DNA of 64,000 bases from Tahibacter harae (GCF_024437735.1 NZ_JANFQO010000003.1:62001-126000); one strand, 5' to 3'. Positions 25,276 through 34,398 are shown, counted from the first letter of the stretch. The notes: generated by a model not told the origin, from the letters alone. Translations and numbers: made by a program.

Positions 25276-26568
25276 ATGTCATTACCGTTTCGCCGGGCCG
25301 GGCGCGCCGTCGCCCTGCTCGCTGCACTCGCCCTGGGCTGGTCGGTCCAGGCCGCCGAAGCCCCGGCGCAGGCGCCGGAGGAAACACCGGAACAGGCGCT
25401 CACCCGCCTGTTGCAGGCACACCGCAGCGAGTTGCAGGTCGGCGCCGCGGGCCTGCAAGGCGCCGGTCTGGAGCCGCTGCTCAAGCGCGCACGCGCGGCC
25501 CAGTTCGTGCTGGTCGGCGAAGACCATGGTTTCGCCGACGTGCCCGAGTTCGTCGTCGCCCTGGGCAAGTCGCTGGGCGCGGATGCGCCGCGCTATCTGG
25601 TCTACGAAGTCGGCCCCTATTCAGCGTCACGCGCCGCGGCCGCGGCGCGTGACGACAAGATGCGCGAATTCGCCCTGGCCTATCCCGGCGCGCTGCCATT
25701 CTTCAATCTGCAGGAGGACGGCGCCCTGGCCGTGGCCTGGCAGAAGGGGCAGAAGCAGGATGTGATCTGGGGCCTGGACCAGGAATTCATCTTCAGCTGC
25801 GGCCTGATCTTCGAGCGGCTGCGCGAGCTGGCGGCGCCGGGCAAGCCGCGCGAGACGGTGGACCGTTTCATCGGACGCTGCACCGCGGCGGACAAGGAAG
25901 TCATGGGCAAGCACGACGGCGGCGCCGCCCTGTTGCTGAATATGCAGCCGGCCGATTTCGCCGAGCTGCGCGCCGGCGTCGCCGCCGCGCCGGGCAGCGA
26001 GGCTTCGCGGCTGATCGACGAGCTGGATGTGAGCAACGCGATCTACCGCGGCCAGAAGACCGACGGCTATGGTTCCAACAACCAGCGCGGCCAGCTGATG
26101 AAGCGGCATTTCATGGAGTACTACCGCGCTGCGGAAAGTGCCGGCGAAAAGCAGCCGCGCGCACTGCTGCGCTTCGGCGCGTATCACATGATCCGCGGCA
26201 TCACGCCGACCAACCTGTTCGACATCGGCAACTTCGTCAGCGAATTCGCCGCGAGCAACGGCCGCGAGTCGCTGCATATCCTGGTGCTGGCGGGCGGCGG
26301 CACGGTCAACCGCTGGCTGCCCTTCGTCGCCGACAAGGGACTGCGGACCCAGCGCTACGACGTCAAGGCGGAGATGGAAGACTTCGGCGCGATGCGCTTC
26401 GTGGAGAACGCGCACAGGCAAGGCTGGACCCTGTACGACCTGGAACCGCTGCGGCGCCAGCGCAAGGCGCGCAAGGCCGGCGGGACCGAGTTCGAGAAAG
26501 TGGTGTTCGGCTACGACTATGTGGTCGTCGTGGCCGAGGGCCGCGCGGGCAAGGACTACTGGCCCTGA
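25276..26568 (+). CDS. Exported protein, possible ChaN/erythromycin-esterase-like fold
   Basis: 430 residues. Residues 1-27 are a signal peptide ending SVQAAE. The motif FVLVGEDHGFADVPEFVVAL (about 75-94) and the later LRFGAYHMIRG recall the GExHxxxx motif of the EreA/ChaN/TIKI superfamily, whose Glu and His residues act in catalysis or haem and metal binding. I cannot assign it to one family with certainty. The rest includes VIWGLDQEF and a HILVLAGGG strand near the end. GGGGA precedes the ATG. It is not closely linked to the genes on either side. Confidence 0.6.
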   Translation: MSLPFRRAGRAVALLAALALGWSVQAAEAPAQAPEETPEQALTRLLQAHRSELQVGAAGLQGAGLEPLLKRARAAQFVLVGEDHGFADVPEFVVALGKSLGADAPRYLVYEVGPYSASRAAAAARDDKMREFALAYPGALPFFNLQEDGALAVAWQKGQKQDVIWGLDQEFIFSCGLIFERLRELAAPGKPRETVDRFIGRCTAADKEVMGKHDGGAALLLNMQPADFAELRAGVAAAPGSEASRLIDELDVSNAIYRGQKTDGYGSNNQRGQLMKRHFMEYYRAAESAGEKQPRALLRFGAYHMIRGITPTNLFDIGNFVSEFAASNGRESLHILVLAGGGTVNRWLPFVADKGLRTQRYDVKAEMEDFGAMRFVENAHRQGWTLYDLEPLRRQRKARKAGGTEFEKVVFGYDYVVVVAEGRAGKDYWP

Positions 26569-26833
26569 GCGGCGGCAATCGCGCGGGCAGCGGCAGCGTC
26601 CGCGCGATTGCGGTACCGGGAAACCGGGGCACGCGCCAGTTGCGGCATCTTGCGTTGCGCTGGCAGGGCACGGAAACCCGCCACGCAGATGGCATGCCGC
26701 ACCGCCCTTCGCAGCGACAGCGCACAGACTCGCACCACCGCCGCAGTAACAAAACTGCCATCGGTGCGCTCTACCCTGCCCCGCCTGGACAAAGCCGGCC
26801 GCCGCGGCCGGCTGCCCCGCGCGGAGAATCGTC

Positions 26834-27346
26834 ATGCCGGCACTGGCACGCCTCACTTTGGCCCTGGCCTGCGCGCTGGCGCCGGCCGTCGTCTTCGCGG
26901 CTGCGGCCTATGTGCCGCTGGAACAGCAGCTCACACCGGAGCAGCGCCGCGACACCGGCCTGGACGGGCTGACGCCGGCACAGCTCGAACTGCTCAATCG
27001 CCTGCTGCGGGAAAAGGCCGAACAGGCGGTGGACTCTGCCGCAAAAACGACGCCGCAGCCGGCAACCGATGCGGTCGTCGCCGGCAGCGAAACACCGCGC
27101 GCCGTGCTGATGGAACTGGAAATCCGCACCATCAGGAGCCGCCTCAAGGGCACAGTCAGCGGCTGGGCGCCAGGCACCGAGTTCCAGCTGGAGAACGGCC
27201 AGCGCTGGAAGGTGCTCAAGGGCGAGATCCAGCTGCGCAAGGCGCTGGAATCGCCGGAGATCCTGGTCGTACCCGGCGTGGCCGGGCGCTGGTTCCTGCA
27301 GGTGGATGAGGACTATCCGAAAGCGCGGGTGTATCGCATCGACTGA
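26834..27346 (+). CDS. Hypothetical exported protein
   Basis: 170 residues. A signal peptide occupies 1-23. A short linker (LTPEQRRDTGLDGLTPAQLELLNRLL, about residues 33-58) forms a predicted helix, and the C-terminal 75 residues form a beta-rich domain with KGTVSGWAPGTEFQLENGQRW and KVLKGEIQLRK. This resembles small secreted proteins that recur in Xanthomonadales genomes, but I do not recognise a named family. GGAG at 26823-26826 supports the start. Confidence 0.7.
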   Translation: MPALARLTLALACALAPAVVFAAAAYVPLEQQLTPEQRRDTGLDGLTPAQLELLNRLLREKAEQAVDSAAKTTPQPATDAVVAGSETPRAVLMELEIRTIRSRLKGTVSGWAPGTEFQLENGQRWKVLKGEIQLRKALESPEILVVPGVAGRWFLQVDEDYPKARVYRID

Positions 27347-27568
27347 GCGGCGGCAGGATCTGTTCGTCGCCGCAAGAGCGACGGCGCAGGTGATCGGTGC
27401 ACATTGGACGTCACGCTTCTGCAACTGCCGCTGCGGCTGCCGGTACGACTGCGGCCTGCTTGCCGCAACCAAAGGCACAACCGGCGCCGCCGCTGCGGCT
27501 AGACTGCGCCGCGGCCGTTGCACGGCCGTCGCCGCCGCACGCGCGGCGCGATACGGACAGGATTCGTT

Positions 27569-28537
27569 GTGCACAGACAGCTTGGGAAACTCGCCGCGGC
27601 GCTGCTCCTCGCCGCGCTTCCGGCCGCCATCCTGGCGCAGGCCGCCGCGCCGCCGGCCGGCAAGCGCATCGCAATCAGCATCGACGATCTGCCGCTGGAT
27701 TCGCGCAAACCGCTGGACATGGCCGCCACCCAGGCCCTGAACCAGCAGCTGTTGCGCGCGCTGCAGGACGAGAAGGCCAAGGCCATCGGCTTCGTCAACG
27801 AGGACAAGCTGCTGCGTCCTGGCGGTATCGACGCCGGCGTGGCCGTGCTGCAGGCCTGGCTGGACGCGGGCATGGAGCTGGGCAATCACAATTTCGGCCA
27901 TCTGGGCCTGGGGCAAGCGTCGCTGGCGCAGGTGCAGGACGCCGTCGTCAAGGGCGAGGCCATCACGCGCTGGCTTGCCGCGCGCAATCAGGCGCCGCTG
28001 CGCTATTACCGCCATCCCTACAACCAGACCGGCCGCAACGAGGACGAGCGGCGCGCCTTCGAGGAATTCCTGCAGGCGCGCGGCTATACCGTCGCGCCGT
28101 TCACCATCGAGCACGACGACTATCTGTACGCCTGCGTCTACGAGCAGTTGCAGGACACCGCGCAGCGGCGCGAGCGCGACACCGTGGTCGAGGAATACCT
28201 GGCCCATCTGCGCGAATCCGTCGCGGTGTTCGAAACCATGTCGTCCGAACTGTTCGGCCGGCAGATTCCGCAGGTGCTGCTGCTCCATGCCAACCGCCTG
28301 AATGCGGAGACCCTGCCGCGCACCCTGGCCGCGCTGCGCGGACTCGGCTATCGCTTCGTGCCGCTGGAAGACGCGCTGCGCGACGAGGCCTATGCCCTGC
28401 CGGCAGCGGCCAGCGGCCGCTTCGGGCCGTCCTGGCTGGCGCGCTGGGCGCGGAGCAAGGGGGTGAAGCTGTCCGTCTACGGCCAGCCGGATCCCGGCGG
28501 ACTGACCGCGCAACTGGCGGGCAAGCTCTGCCAATGA
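27569..28537 (+). CDS. Exported polysaccharide deacetylase (NodB-like)
   Basis: 322 residues. GTG start preceded by AGGA (27559-27562). A signal peptide (1-24) is followed by the NodB pattern: AISIDDLPLD (catalytic Asp pair), GMELGNHNFGH (metal histidines in the H-x-x-x-H style), RYYRHPYNQTG (active-site Arg and Pro) and LLLHANRLN near the end. The enzyme probably removes acetyl groups from chitin-like or peptidoglycan sugars in the periplasm; relatives of this exact type are poorly studied. It stands alone; 518 nt of spacer follow. Confidence 0.88.
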   Translation: MHRQLGKLAAALLLAALPAAILAQAAAPPAGKRIAISIDDLPLDSRKPLDMAATQALNQQLLRALQDEKAKAIGFVNEDKLLRPGGIDAGVAVLQAWLDAGMELGNHNFGHLGLGQASLAQVQDAVVKGEAITRWLAARNQAPLRYYRHPYNQTGRNEDERRAFEEFLQARGYTVAPFTIEHDDYLYACVYEQLQDTAQRRERDTVVEEYLAHLRESVAVFETMSSELFGRQIPQVLLLHANRLNAETLPRTLAALRGLGYRFVPLEDALRDEAYALPAAASGRFGPSWLARWARSKGVKLSVYGQPDPGGLTAQLAGKLCQ

Positions 28538-29055
28538 AAATACCGTCGACGCGACAGGCGCACGCTTGCGGTGGAGGCCTGGGGCGCCCTGGCCTCGCGT
28601 TGGAATTTTTCGGCGGAATTCAACACGGCGGCAACGCAGGCGGCACTCGCGTGCGGCGGCGAATCCGCAGTCCAACCGGCGCTGTGCGGAATCGCCAGAG
28701 CGCCGGACACTGCGCGCAACCGGCTTCACGCTCGCGTGAAACGCATCGGTGCATGATCCGGCCCGGCTTGACGCCACGGACGAAGACCCCGCCTCGGGAT
28801 TTCTTCCGCGACGGACAATTGCCGCAAATGGCCGCTGGCCGGGAAACGGCGGAGCGGCCGGAAAACATCCGGCCCGGAACCGCTGCGCCGCCGCGTGCGC
28901 CGGGCCGAACCGGCCTGCTGCCGCGCCGGCCCCAAGCCGGGGGCCGCGGGCCATCGCCTTGAAATTCAACCAATTTCACAACCTGAGACAGGCCGCACTA
29001 CGCCCCCGGCGGCGGTCCATGCCACAATAGCCGGCCACCCTTTAGGAAAATGCCA
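28538..29055. other. Intergenic region upstream of HU, no gene seen
   Basis: Long GC-rich spacer with several antisense-like open frames but no ribosome site or family match. Its last 80 nt probably contain the HU promoter; CACAAT near 29023 could be a -10 element. Confidence 0.5.
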
Positions 29056-29334
29056 ATGAACAAGTCGGACCTGATCGCCCGCATCGCCGAAGAACTCGGC
29101 CGCCCGAAGACCGAGACCGAGGCCTTCGTCAACAGCCTGATCGGCCAGATCGGCAAGGCTCTCGGCGCTGGCGAATCGGTGGTCCTGCCGGGTTTTGGCA
29201 CCTTTGAAACCCGCTCGCGCGCCGCCCGCACCGGCCGCAACCCGCAGACCGGCGCCACCATCGAAATCGCTGCCAGCAAGGTTCCGGCGTTCAAGCCGGG
29301 CGCCGTGCTGAAGAAGAGCGTCAGCGGCGGCTGA
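29056..29334 (+). CDS. HU-family DNA-binding protein
   Basis: 92 residues, the usual HU length. MNKSDLIARIAEEL opens the helical body; VVLPGFGTFETRSRAARTGRNPQTG forms the beta-arm approach and arm, and the C-terminal AFKPGAVLKKSV is typical. HU binds and bends DNA without strong sequence preference as a dimer in the nucleoid. AGGA at 29044-29047 fits the ATG at 29056 better than the ATG at 29050. A strong terminator follows. Confidence 0.95.
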   Translation: MNKSDLIARIAEELGRPKTETEAFVNSLIGQIGKALGAGESVVLPGFGTFETRSRAARTGRNPQTGATIEIAASKVPAFKPGAVLKKSVSGG

Positions 29335-29367
29335 GCCCGCTGCGAAAGCACGAAATCGCTTGACCGG

Positions 29368-29404
29368 ACGCCCGTCCCGCTACGCGGGGCGGGCGTTTTC
29401 TTTT
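29368..29404 (+). terminator. Rho-independent terminator after HU
   Basis: ACGCCCGTCCCGC pairs with GCGGGGCGGGCGT (one G-U pair) around TAC, followed by TTTTCTTTT. Classic stem plus U-tract, 34 nt after the HU stop. Confidence 0.88.
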
Positions 29405-29534
29405 GCGCGACCAGGATGCCGGCACGCGCTCGGCGCGGCTGTCGGCGCCAGGATTCGCCCCATTGGCGGACAGATCGAGCCGGTGCGCGGCGCACGCCCA
29501 AGTGCCGGGCGCGGCCGGAACGAAGCCATGCGCC

Positions 29535-31028
29535 TCAGACCGGCGCCAGATCCGCCGCCACCGGCGCCGCGCGCTGCTGTTGCAGCAGTTCCCGCAGCGC
29601 CCGGCCCAGGCGCTGCGCGCCGGTCTCGATCTCGCCGGCCTCCGGCGCGGCATAGCACAGGCGGATATGTCCCGAGGCGCCGCCCTCGGGCAGGAAAGCG
29701 TCGCCGGCCTTGACCGCGACGCCATGGCGCAGGGCCGCAGCCTCCAGTTCCTGCGCCGCCAGCGGCCGCGGCAGCTGCGCCCAGACATAGATGCCGCCCT
29801 GCGGCGCCAGGCAGCGCAGTTCGGGACAATGCCGCGCCAGCGCCGCCAGCAGCGCATCGCGCCGCGCCTGCAGCGCGCGCCGGAACGCCGGCAGGTGGCG
29901 AGTCTGGCCGCCCTCGGCCAGGAAGCGCGCCAGGATGGCCTGGTTCAATAGCGGCGTGGACAGATCCAGCCCGGCCTTGGTCGCGGCCAGCAGCGGCAGC
30001 GCCGGCGCCGGCGGCAACAGCCAGCCCAGGCGCAGGGCCGGTCCCAGCAGCTTGGAGGCGCTGCCCTGCAGAATCACGATGCCGGCGCTGTCCAGGCTTT
30101 TCAGCGAAGGCAGCGGTGCGCCGAAATGCGCTTCGGCATAAACATGGCTTTCCAGGATAGGGGTGCGGAAGCGGGCACACAGGTCCAGGATGGCGCGGCG
30201 CCGCGGCAGGCTCATCAGGCGGCCGCTGGGACACTGGAAGCTCGGAATCAGATAGACGAACTTGGGCCGCAGGCGGATCAGTGCATCTTCCAGCGCCGCC
30301 GGCAGCGGGCCTTCGCGGTCCATGGCCACGCCGGCCACCTCGGCGCCGGCGGCGCGGAACGCGGCGAAGGCGCCGTGCCAGGTCGGACTCTCGCAAACCA
30401 CCGCATCGCCCGGCGAAACCAGGCTGCGCGCGACCACGTTGAGGCCCTGCTGCGCGCCGCCGGTAATCAGCAATTCCTCCGCCGCCGCCTTCACCCCGTC
30501 GGCGCGCAGGCAGCCGGCCAGGGCCGCGCGCAGCGCGGGCAGGCCGTGCAGCGGCGCCGCACGAGTCACGCATTCTGTACTTTGCAGCACTTTTGCAGCA
30601 CAGGCGGCCAGCGCCGCGGCGGGCACCAGGCTGGGATGCAGCCAGCCGTTGCCCAGGGAAACCACGCCGGGCGCCGGTTCCTGGCTCGCCGCCGGCGCGG
30701 CCCGCGCCAGGCGCGAGGCCAGCTGCGGCCAGGCCACGGCGCCGCCCGCGGCCGCGTCGGCCTCGTCGGCGATGACGACGGTGCCGCGGCCCACATGGCC
30801 GCGCACCAGGCCCAGCGCCATCAGCTCCTGGTAGGCCGCGGTCACCGTGGTGCGGCTCAGGCCCAGCTGCTGCGCGTACAGCCGCTCCGACGGCAGGCGC
30901 GTATCCAGCGGGATGCGACCGCTGCGAATGGACCTTTCAATATGGCCGGCCAATTGCAGATACAGCGGTTCGGCCGAATCCGGATCGGCCTTGAACTCAG
31001 GTTCTTTTGTCGCAGCCGCCCGCGCCAT
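29535..31028 (-). CDS. MocR/PdxR-type regulator (GntR HTH plus aminotransferase domain)
   Basis: 497 residues. Residues 20-88 form a GntR winged helix (LYLQLAGHIERSIRSGRI, LPSERLYAQQLGLSRTTV). Residues about 120-490 are a fold-type-I aminotransferase with the PLP lysine Lys326 in GSASKLLGPALRLGW. The usual Asp that contacts the PLP ring nitrogen, three residues before a conserved Tyr (ED-D-V-Y in relatives), appears here as Ser294 in ILESHVYAEAHF, so cofactor chemistry may be altered. MocR proteins sense PLP or amino-donor ligands and control divergent genes; the divergent gene here is the PhzF-GNAT fusion. GGAGG precedes the ATG, and a palindrome lies in the shared promoter. Confidence 0.9.
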   Translation of the reverse strand: MARAAATKEPEFKADPDSAEPLYLQLAGHIERSIRSGRIPLDTRLPSERLYAQQLGLSRTTVTAAYQELMALGLVRGHVGRGTVVIADEADAAAGGAVAWPQLASRLARAAPAASQEPAPGVVSLGNGWLHPSLVPAAALAACAAKVLQSTECVTRAAPLHGLPALRAALAGCLRADGVKAAAEELLITGGAQQGLNVVARSLVSPGDAVVCESPTWHGAFAAFRAAGAEVAGVAMDREGPLPAALEDALIRLRPKFVYLIPSFQCPSGRLMSLPRRRAILDLCARFRTPILESHVYAEAHFGAPLPSLKSLDSAGIVILQGSASKLLGPALRLGWLLPPAPALPLLAATKAGLDLSTPLLNQAILARFLAEGGQTRHLPAFRRALQARRDALLAALARHCPELRCLAPQGGIYVWAQLPRPLAAQELEAAALRHGVAVKAGDAFLPEGGASGHIRLCYAAPEAGEIETGAQRLGRALRELLQQQRAAPVAADLAPV

Positions 31029-31046
31029 CGCGCCGCCTCCACATAG

Positions 31047-31061
31047 CCAATCCGGAATTGG
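31047..31061. promoter_or_regulatory. Palindrome CCAATCCGGAATTGG in the MocR/PhzF divergent promoter
   Basis: Arms CCAAT/ATTGG within a 15-nt near-palindrome, 18-33 nt upstream of the MocR start. It overlaps the likely MocR promoter and lies 63 nt before the PhzF-GNAT start. Candidate MocR operator. Confidence 0.45.
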
Positions 31062-31124
31062 ACATTAACACGGCAAGGTCCGCTGCCGAGACTGGCCCTT
31101 CCCCAGCCGCGCCGTCCCACCCTC

Positions 31125-32492
31125 ATGCGCCTGCCGCTGTTCCAGCTCGATGCCTTCGCCACCCGGCTGTTCGCCGGCAATCCCGCCGCGGTGCTGGTGC
31201 TGCCGCACTTTCCACCCGCCGCGCAGATGCAGGCCGTGGCGGCCGAGAACAATCTGGCCGAGACCGCGTTTCTGGTACGCAGCGGCGAGAACTACCGGCT
31301 GCGCTGGTTCACTCCGGTGCAGGAAGTGCCGCTGTGCGGCCATGCGACCCTGGCCAGTGCCGCGGTGGTGCTGGAGCGCCTGCAGCCCGGCCGCACCGAA
31401 GTCGTGTTCGAGACCGCCAGCGGCCTGCTGACGGTGCAACGCAGCGCCGGCGGCTATGTGATGGACTTCCCTGCCCGGCCACTGCACGCCATCGCGCCGC
31501 CGGCGGCGCTGGTGCAGGCGCTGGGCTGCCAGCCGCGCGAGGTACATGTAAATGAGCACAGCTATCTGGCCGTGCTCGACGATGCGCAGCGCGTGCGCGC
31601 GCTGCGCCCCGACCTGCGCGCGCTGGCCGCACTGGACCGCGGCGGTGTGATCGTCACCGCCGCCGGCGATGACGGCTACGACTGCGTCAGCCGCTATTTC
31701 GCGCCGGCCAAGGGCATAGACGAAGATCCGGTCACCGGCAGCGCCCACTGCGCATTGGCGCCGTTCTGGGGCGCGCGGCTGGGCAAGTCCGAACTGCACG
31801 CCTGGCAGGCCTCGGCCCGCGGCGGCGAGATCCGCTGCCGGCTGCGCGACGGACGGGTGGAGCTGGAAGGCGGCTGCGTGTTCTATCTCGAAGGCATGGT
31901 CGATATGCCGCTGCCGGACGAGGCCGCCGCGGACGACGTGCCGGCCGCGCACGCCGGTACGCGCCAGGCCGTGCAGACCAGGGCTGCCGATGATTCAGCC
32001 GCGCCGGCTCCCGCCGCCGGACACAACGGCACCGATACCGGGATCCCCACGCTGCGCGGCACTTACCGCATTTCCACCGACCCCGCGCGCCTGGATCTCG
32101 ACGCCGTCCACGCTTACCTCAGCCGCTCGTACTGGTCGCCCGGCATCCCGCGCGAACTGGTCGCCGCGGCGGTGGCGCAGTCGCTGTGCTTCGGCCTGTA
32201 CGACCCGCGCGGCGCGCAGGTGGGTTTTGCCCGCGTCGTCACCGACCAGGCCACTTTCGCCTATCTCTGCGACGTGTACGTACTGGAAGAACACCGCGGC
32301 CTGGCCCTGGGCCAGGCACTGATGCAGCAGGTGATGGCCGATCCGCTGTTCGGCCGCGTGCGGCGCAGCGTACTGGTCACGCGCGATGCGCATTCGCTGT
32401 ACCGCCGCTACGGTTTTGCGGGCCTGGCCAACGCGCAGGGCTATATGGAGATCAACCGGCCGGGGCTGTACCAGCGCGGCCTTCCGGCCTGA
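31125..32492 (+). CDS. PhzF-like isomerase fused to a GNAT acetyltransferase
   Basis: 455 residues. Residues 1-265 are a PhzF-family domain: FQLDAFATRLFAGNPAAV, catalytic Glu46 in NNLAETAFL, TPVQEVPLCGHAT and DEDPVTGSAHCAL in the second half. Family enzymes isomerise or epimerise small metabolites. A Pro/Ala-rich linker (about 266-308) joins a GNAT domain (about 310-455) with LCDVYVLEEHRGLALGQALM (acetyl-CoA loop) and HSLYRRYGF. The GNAT part resembles stand-alone small GNATs. No frameshift was seen across the junction. The fusion suggests two steps on one substrate, or an assembled detoxification enzyme. The divergent MocR gene is the likely regulator. No ribosome site is obvious. Confidence 0.9.
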   Translation: MRLPLFQLDAFATRLFAGNPAAVLVLPHFPPAAQMQAVAAENNLAETAFLVRSGENYRLRWFTPVQEVPLCGHATLASAAVVLERLQPGRTEVVFETASGLLTVQRSAGGYVMDFPARPLHAIAPPAALVQALGCQPREVHVNEHSYLAVLDDAQRVRALRPDLRALAALDRGGVIVTAAGDDGYDCVSRYFAPAKGIDEDPVTGSAHCALAPFWGARLGKSELHAWQASARGGEIRCRLRDGRVELEGGCVFYLEGMVDMPLPDEAAADDVPAAHAGTRQAVQTRAADDSAAPAPAAGHNGTDTGIPTLRGTYRISTDPARLDLDAVHAYLSRSYWSPGIPRELVAAAVAQSLCFGLYDPRGAQVGFARVVTDQATFAYLCDVYVLEEHRGLALGQALMQQVMADPLFGRVRRSVLVTRDAHSLYRRYGFAGLANAQGYMEINRPGLYQRGLPA

Positions 32493-32548
32493 CCGCCGAG
32501 GCGCGCAAGGAAAGCCGCCGGGCAGCGTTTCCGCCGCCCGGCGGGCAC

Positions 32549-32908
32549 TCAATCCGCGATCACGTTGTAGCCCCGTCCGTCCATGCAGCGCGCGACGATC
32601 TCGCGCTGCTGCAGCGAACCTTCCACGCCGCCGGCGATGCCGTAGCTGGCCGCGCCCCAGCCAGCGACATGGGCCACGTCGCGCCCGCGCAGCCCTACGG
32701 CCAGGGCGAACAGCGCGCCTATCGCCGCGCCGGCGGTGGCCGCGCCGGCTGCCTGGGCGCCGGCGGGACGTTGCGCGGCCAGGTTCTGGCAGTCGGCCAG
32801 GTCCAGTTCGTAGTCGCCGCGGCTGATGCCGCTGTCGACGATGGGCCGGTAGTGCACCGGCGCGCAGCCCGCACACAGGGCCATCAGCCCGGCCAGCATT
32901 CGTTTCAT
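32549..32908 (-). CDS. Small lipoprotein with glycine-zipper segment
   Basis: 119 residues. The lipobox is LCAGC, so Cys15 would be lipidated. A conserved-looking stretch, YRPIVDSGISRGDYELDLADCQNLA (about 19-43), is followed by a Gly/Ala-rich hydrophobic segment with a glycine-zipper pattern (AAGAATAGAAIGALFALAVG), then CMDGRGYNVI at the C-terminus. Such proteins occur in many Proteobacteria as outer-membrane lipoproteins of unknown role. The gene is convergent with the PhzF-GNAT gene; a 9-bp stem (32515-32523 with 32536-32544) lies between them. Confidence 0.8.
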   Translation of the reverse strand: MKRMLAGLMALCAGCAPVHYRPIVDSGISRGDYELDLADCQNLAAQRPAGAQAAGAATAGAAIGALFALAVGLRGRDVAHVAGWGAASYGIAGGVEGSLQQREIVARCMDGRGYNVIAD

Positions 32909-33139
32909 GACGCTTCCCCGCAATGCACGCAATGCCTGCTACGGCATTAGAGCAGGAAGCGGGCCAGGCGGTAGAGAAATGGCGCCGGGCCTGGGAAGCG
33001 GACGGCCGCTCGCCAGCGGATTCCGCGTCAGTGCCGCCCGTTTCAGCGCGACGCCGGCAGGCGGAAACAGGCATCAAGCGATGGACCGGCCACCCGGAGC
33101 AGACCCGGCCGATGCCGGCCTGATCCGGATTCGCGCGGC

Positions 33140-33340
33140 TCAGCGCAACGCCAGCAGCCAGAACAGTCCGGCGGAAAGCAGCAGCGACACCAGCACCAAC
33201 CCCACGGATTCCTGCACGGCGCGGACCTGCAGCGGCCAGCTGCGCAGGGCCGGCCAGCTGCGGACGGCCGGCGGCGGCGGACGGCGCCGGTTGCGCGGCG
33301 GCGGCGGCGCGGTTTCGGGCAGCAGGCGGCGCTGGCTCAT
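33140..33340 (-). CDS. Small single-pass membrane protein
   Basis: 66 residues: a basic, proline-rich N-terminus (about 1-40) and one C-terminal membrane helix (SVGLVLVSLLLSAGLFWLLAL). Its ATG overlaps the stop of the preceding gene by 4 nt (ATGA), which supports its reality. I do not recognise a family. Confidence 0.6.
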   Translation of the reverse strand: MSQRRLLPETAPPPPRNRRRPPPPAVRSWPALRSWPLQVRAVQESVGLVLVSLLLSAGLFWLLALR

Positions 33341-33615
33341 GCGGGCAGCCCGGGCTCGAACAGCTGCTCGAAGGCCAGCCGGCCCTGGCGGTCGAAGGCC
33401 AGCACATCGGCCACCCAGCCCAGCCGGCGCGATTCGCGGCAATGCTGCTTGCAACCGTCCACGGCGGCTTCCCGCGTCGGGAAATGGGCCAGCAGCGCGG
33501 CCGAGGCGCCGGCGTCCAGTTGCCGCAGCTGCCAGTCCCCGGCCTGGGCATCGAACACGACATGGTATTTGCGGACGATCACGGCGCGCTCCGGCGGCTG
33601 GACGGGCCATTTCAT
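33337..33615 (-). CDS. Small hypothetical protein, possibly DUF2188-like
   Basis: 92 residues. YHVVFDAQAGDWQLRQL followed by FPTREAAVDGCKQHCRES and VLAFDRQGRLAFEQLF has the strand-helix-strand order of small DUF2188-type domains (HVV...W.....F....EA...). Two cysteines sit in the helix. It is coupled to the small membrane protein downstream. The start at 33615 is the second of two nearby ATGs; the first (33639) would add eight residues. Confidence 0.6.
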   Translation of the reverse strand: MKWPVQPPERAVIVRKYHVVFDAQAGDWQLRQLDAGASAALLAHFPTREAAVDGCKQHCRESRRLGWVADVLAFDRQGRLAFEQLFEPGLPA

Positions 33616-33877
33616 GATGCCCGGCGCCCGCCGCCGCACAACCGGGGGTTTTCCTCAGGAGTGGCCGCGGGTAGCCGTCAGCCGCGGCCGGAAGGCAAGA
33701 AAGCGACGAGGATCTCTTGAGATATTTGCAAATTTGATGATTGCGGCAGCGGCCGCGCGCCGCCGCTTCACCGTCCTGGCGCAGGCTGCCACCGTCCCGC
33801 AGCACTGCCGGGCCGCGAGACTGGGCGGCGGCGCGGGATCGCGCTTCAATGGCGCCGTCTCCTTACGGAAGCCCCGC

Positions 33878-34363
33878 ATGCCCGCACTGCGCCGCACCGC
33901 CCTGCTGTTGTTGTGCCTGTCCGCCGCGGCGCCGGCCGATGCCGCGCATCCGGCAGAGGCGGAGATCCGGCGCATCGTCGATCGCTTCCAGTACGCTTTG
34001 GCAGCCAAGGATGGCGCCACCCTTTATGCCTTGTTCCTCGCCCAGGACAACGCCTGGCTCAGCGTCGCCTCGGAACGCCAGCTCGCCGCCTGGCGCGCCC
34101 GCGGGGTGGCCGCGCAGCGCGTGAAACCCGGCAACCACGCCGAATTCATCGCCCGGGTGATCGCGCAGCCGGAGCGCATCGAGGAAACGTTCAGCGATAT
34201 AAAAATCCACACCGACGGCACGATCGCCTCGGTGCACTTCGACTTCGTGTTCCTGGAGGACGGCCGCGAGGTCAACCGCGGCGAGGAAGCCTGGCACCTG
34301 GTCAGGACCGACGCCGGCTGGAAGATCAGCTCGGTGATCTACTCCGTCAACCGGCCCGGCTGA
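33878..34363 (+). CDS. Exported NTF2-like (SnoaL/DUF4440-type) protein
   Basis: 161 residues with a signal peptide (1-22, ending ADAAHP). The mature part has the cystatin-like fold pattern of NTF2 proteins: an N-terminal helix EIRRIVDRFQYALAAKDGATLYALF and a final sheet with IHTDGTIASVHFDFVFLEDGRE and EEAWHLVRTDAGWKISSVIY. These domains bind small molecules or act as weak enzymes. The gene ends 35 nt before the LytS-type kinase and may form an operon with the two-component genes. Confidence 0.78.
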   Translation: MPALRRTALLLLCLSAAAPADAAHPAEAEIRRIVDRFQYALAAKDGATLYALFLAQDNAWLSVASERQLAAWRARGVAAQRVKPGNHAEFIARVIAQPERIEETFSDIKIHTDGTIASVHFDFVFLEDGREVNRGEEAWHLVRTDAGWKISSVIYSVNRPG

Positions 34364-34398
34364 GGCTACCCTTGGCTGCCGCAGGAGCCCGCAACGCG

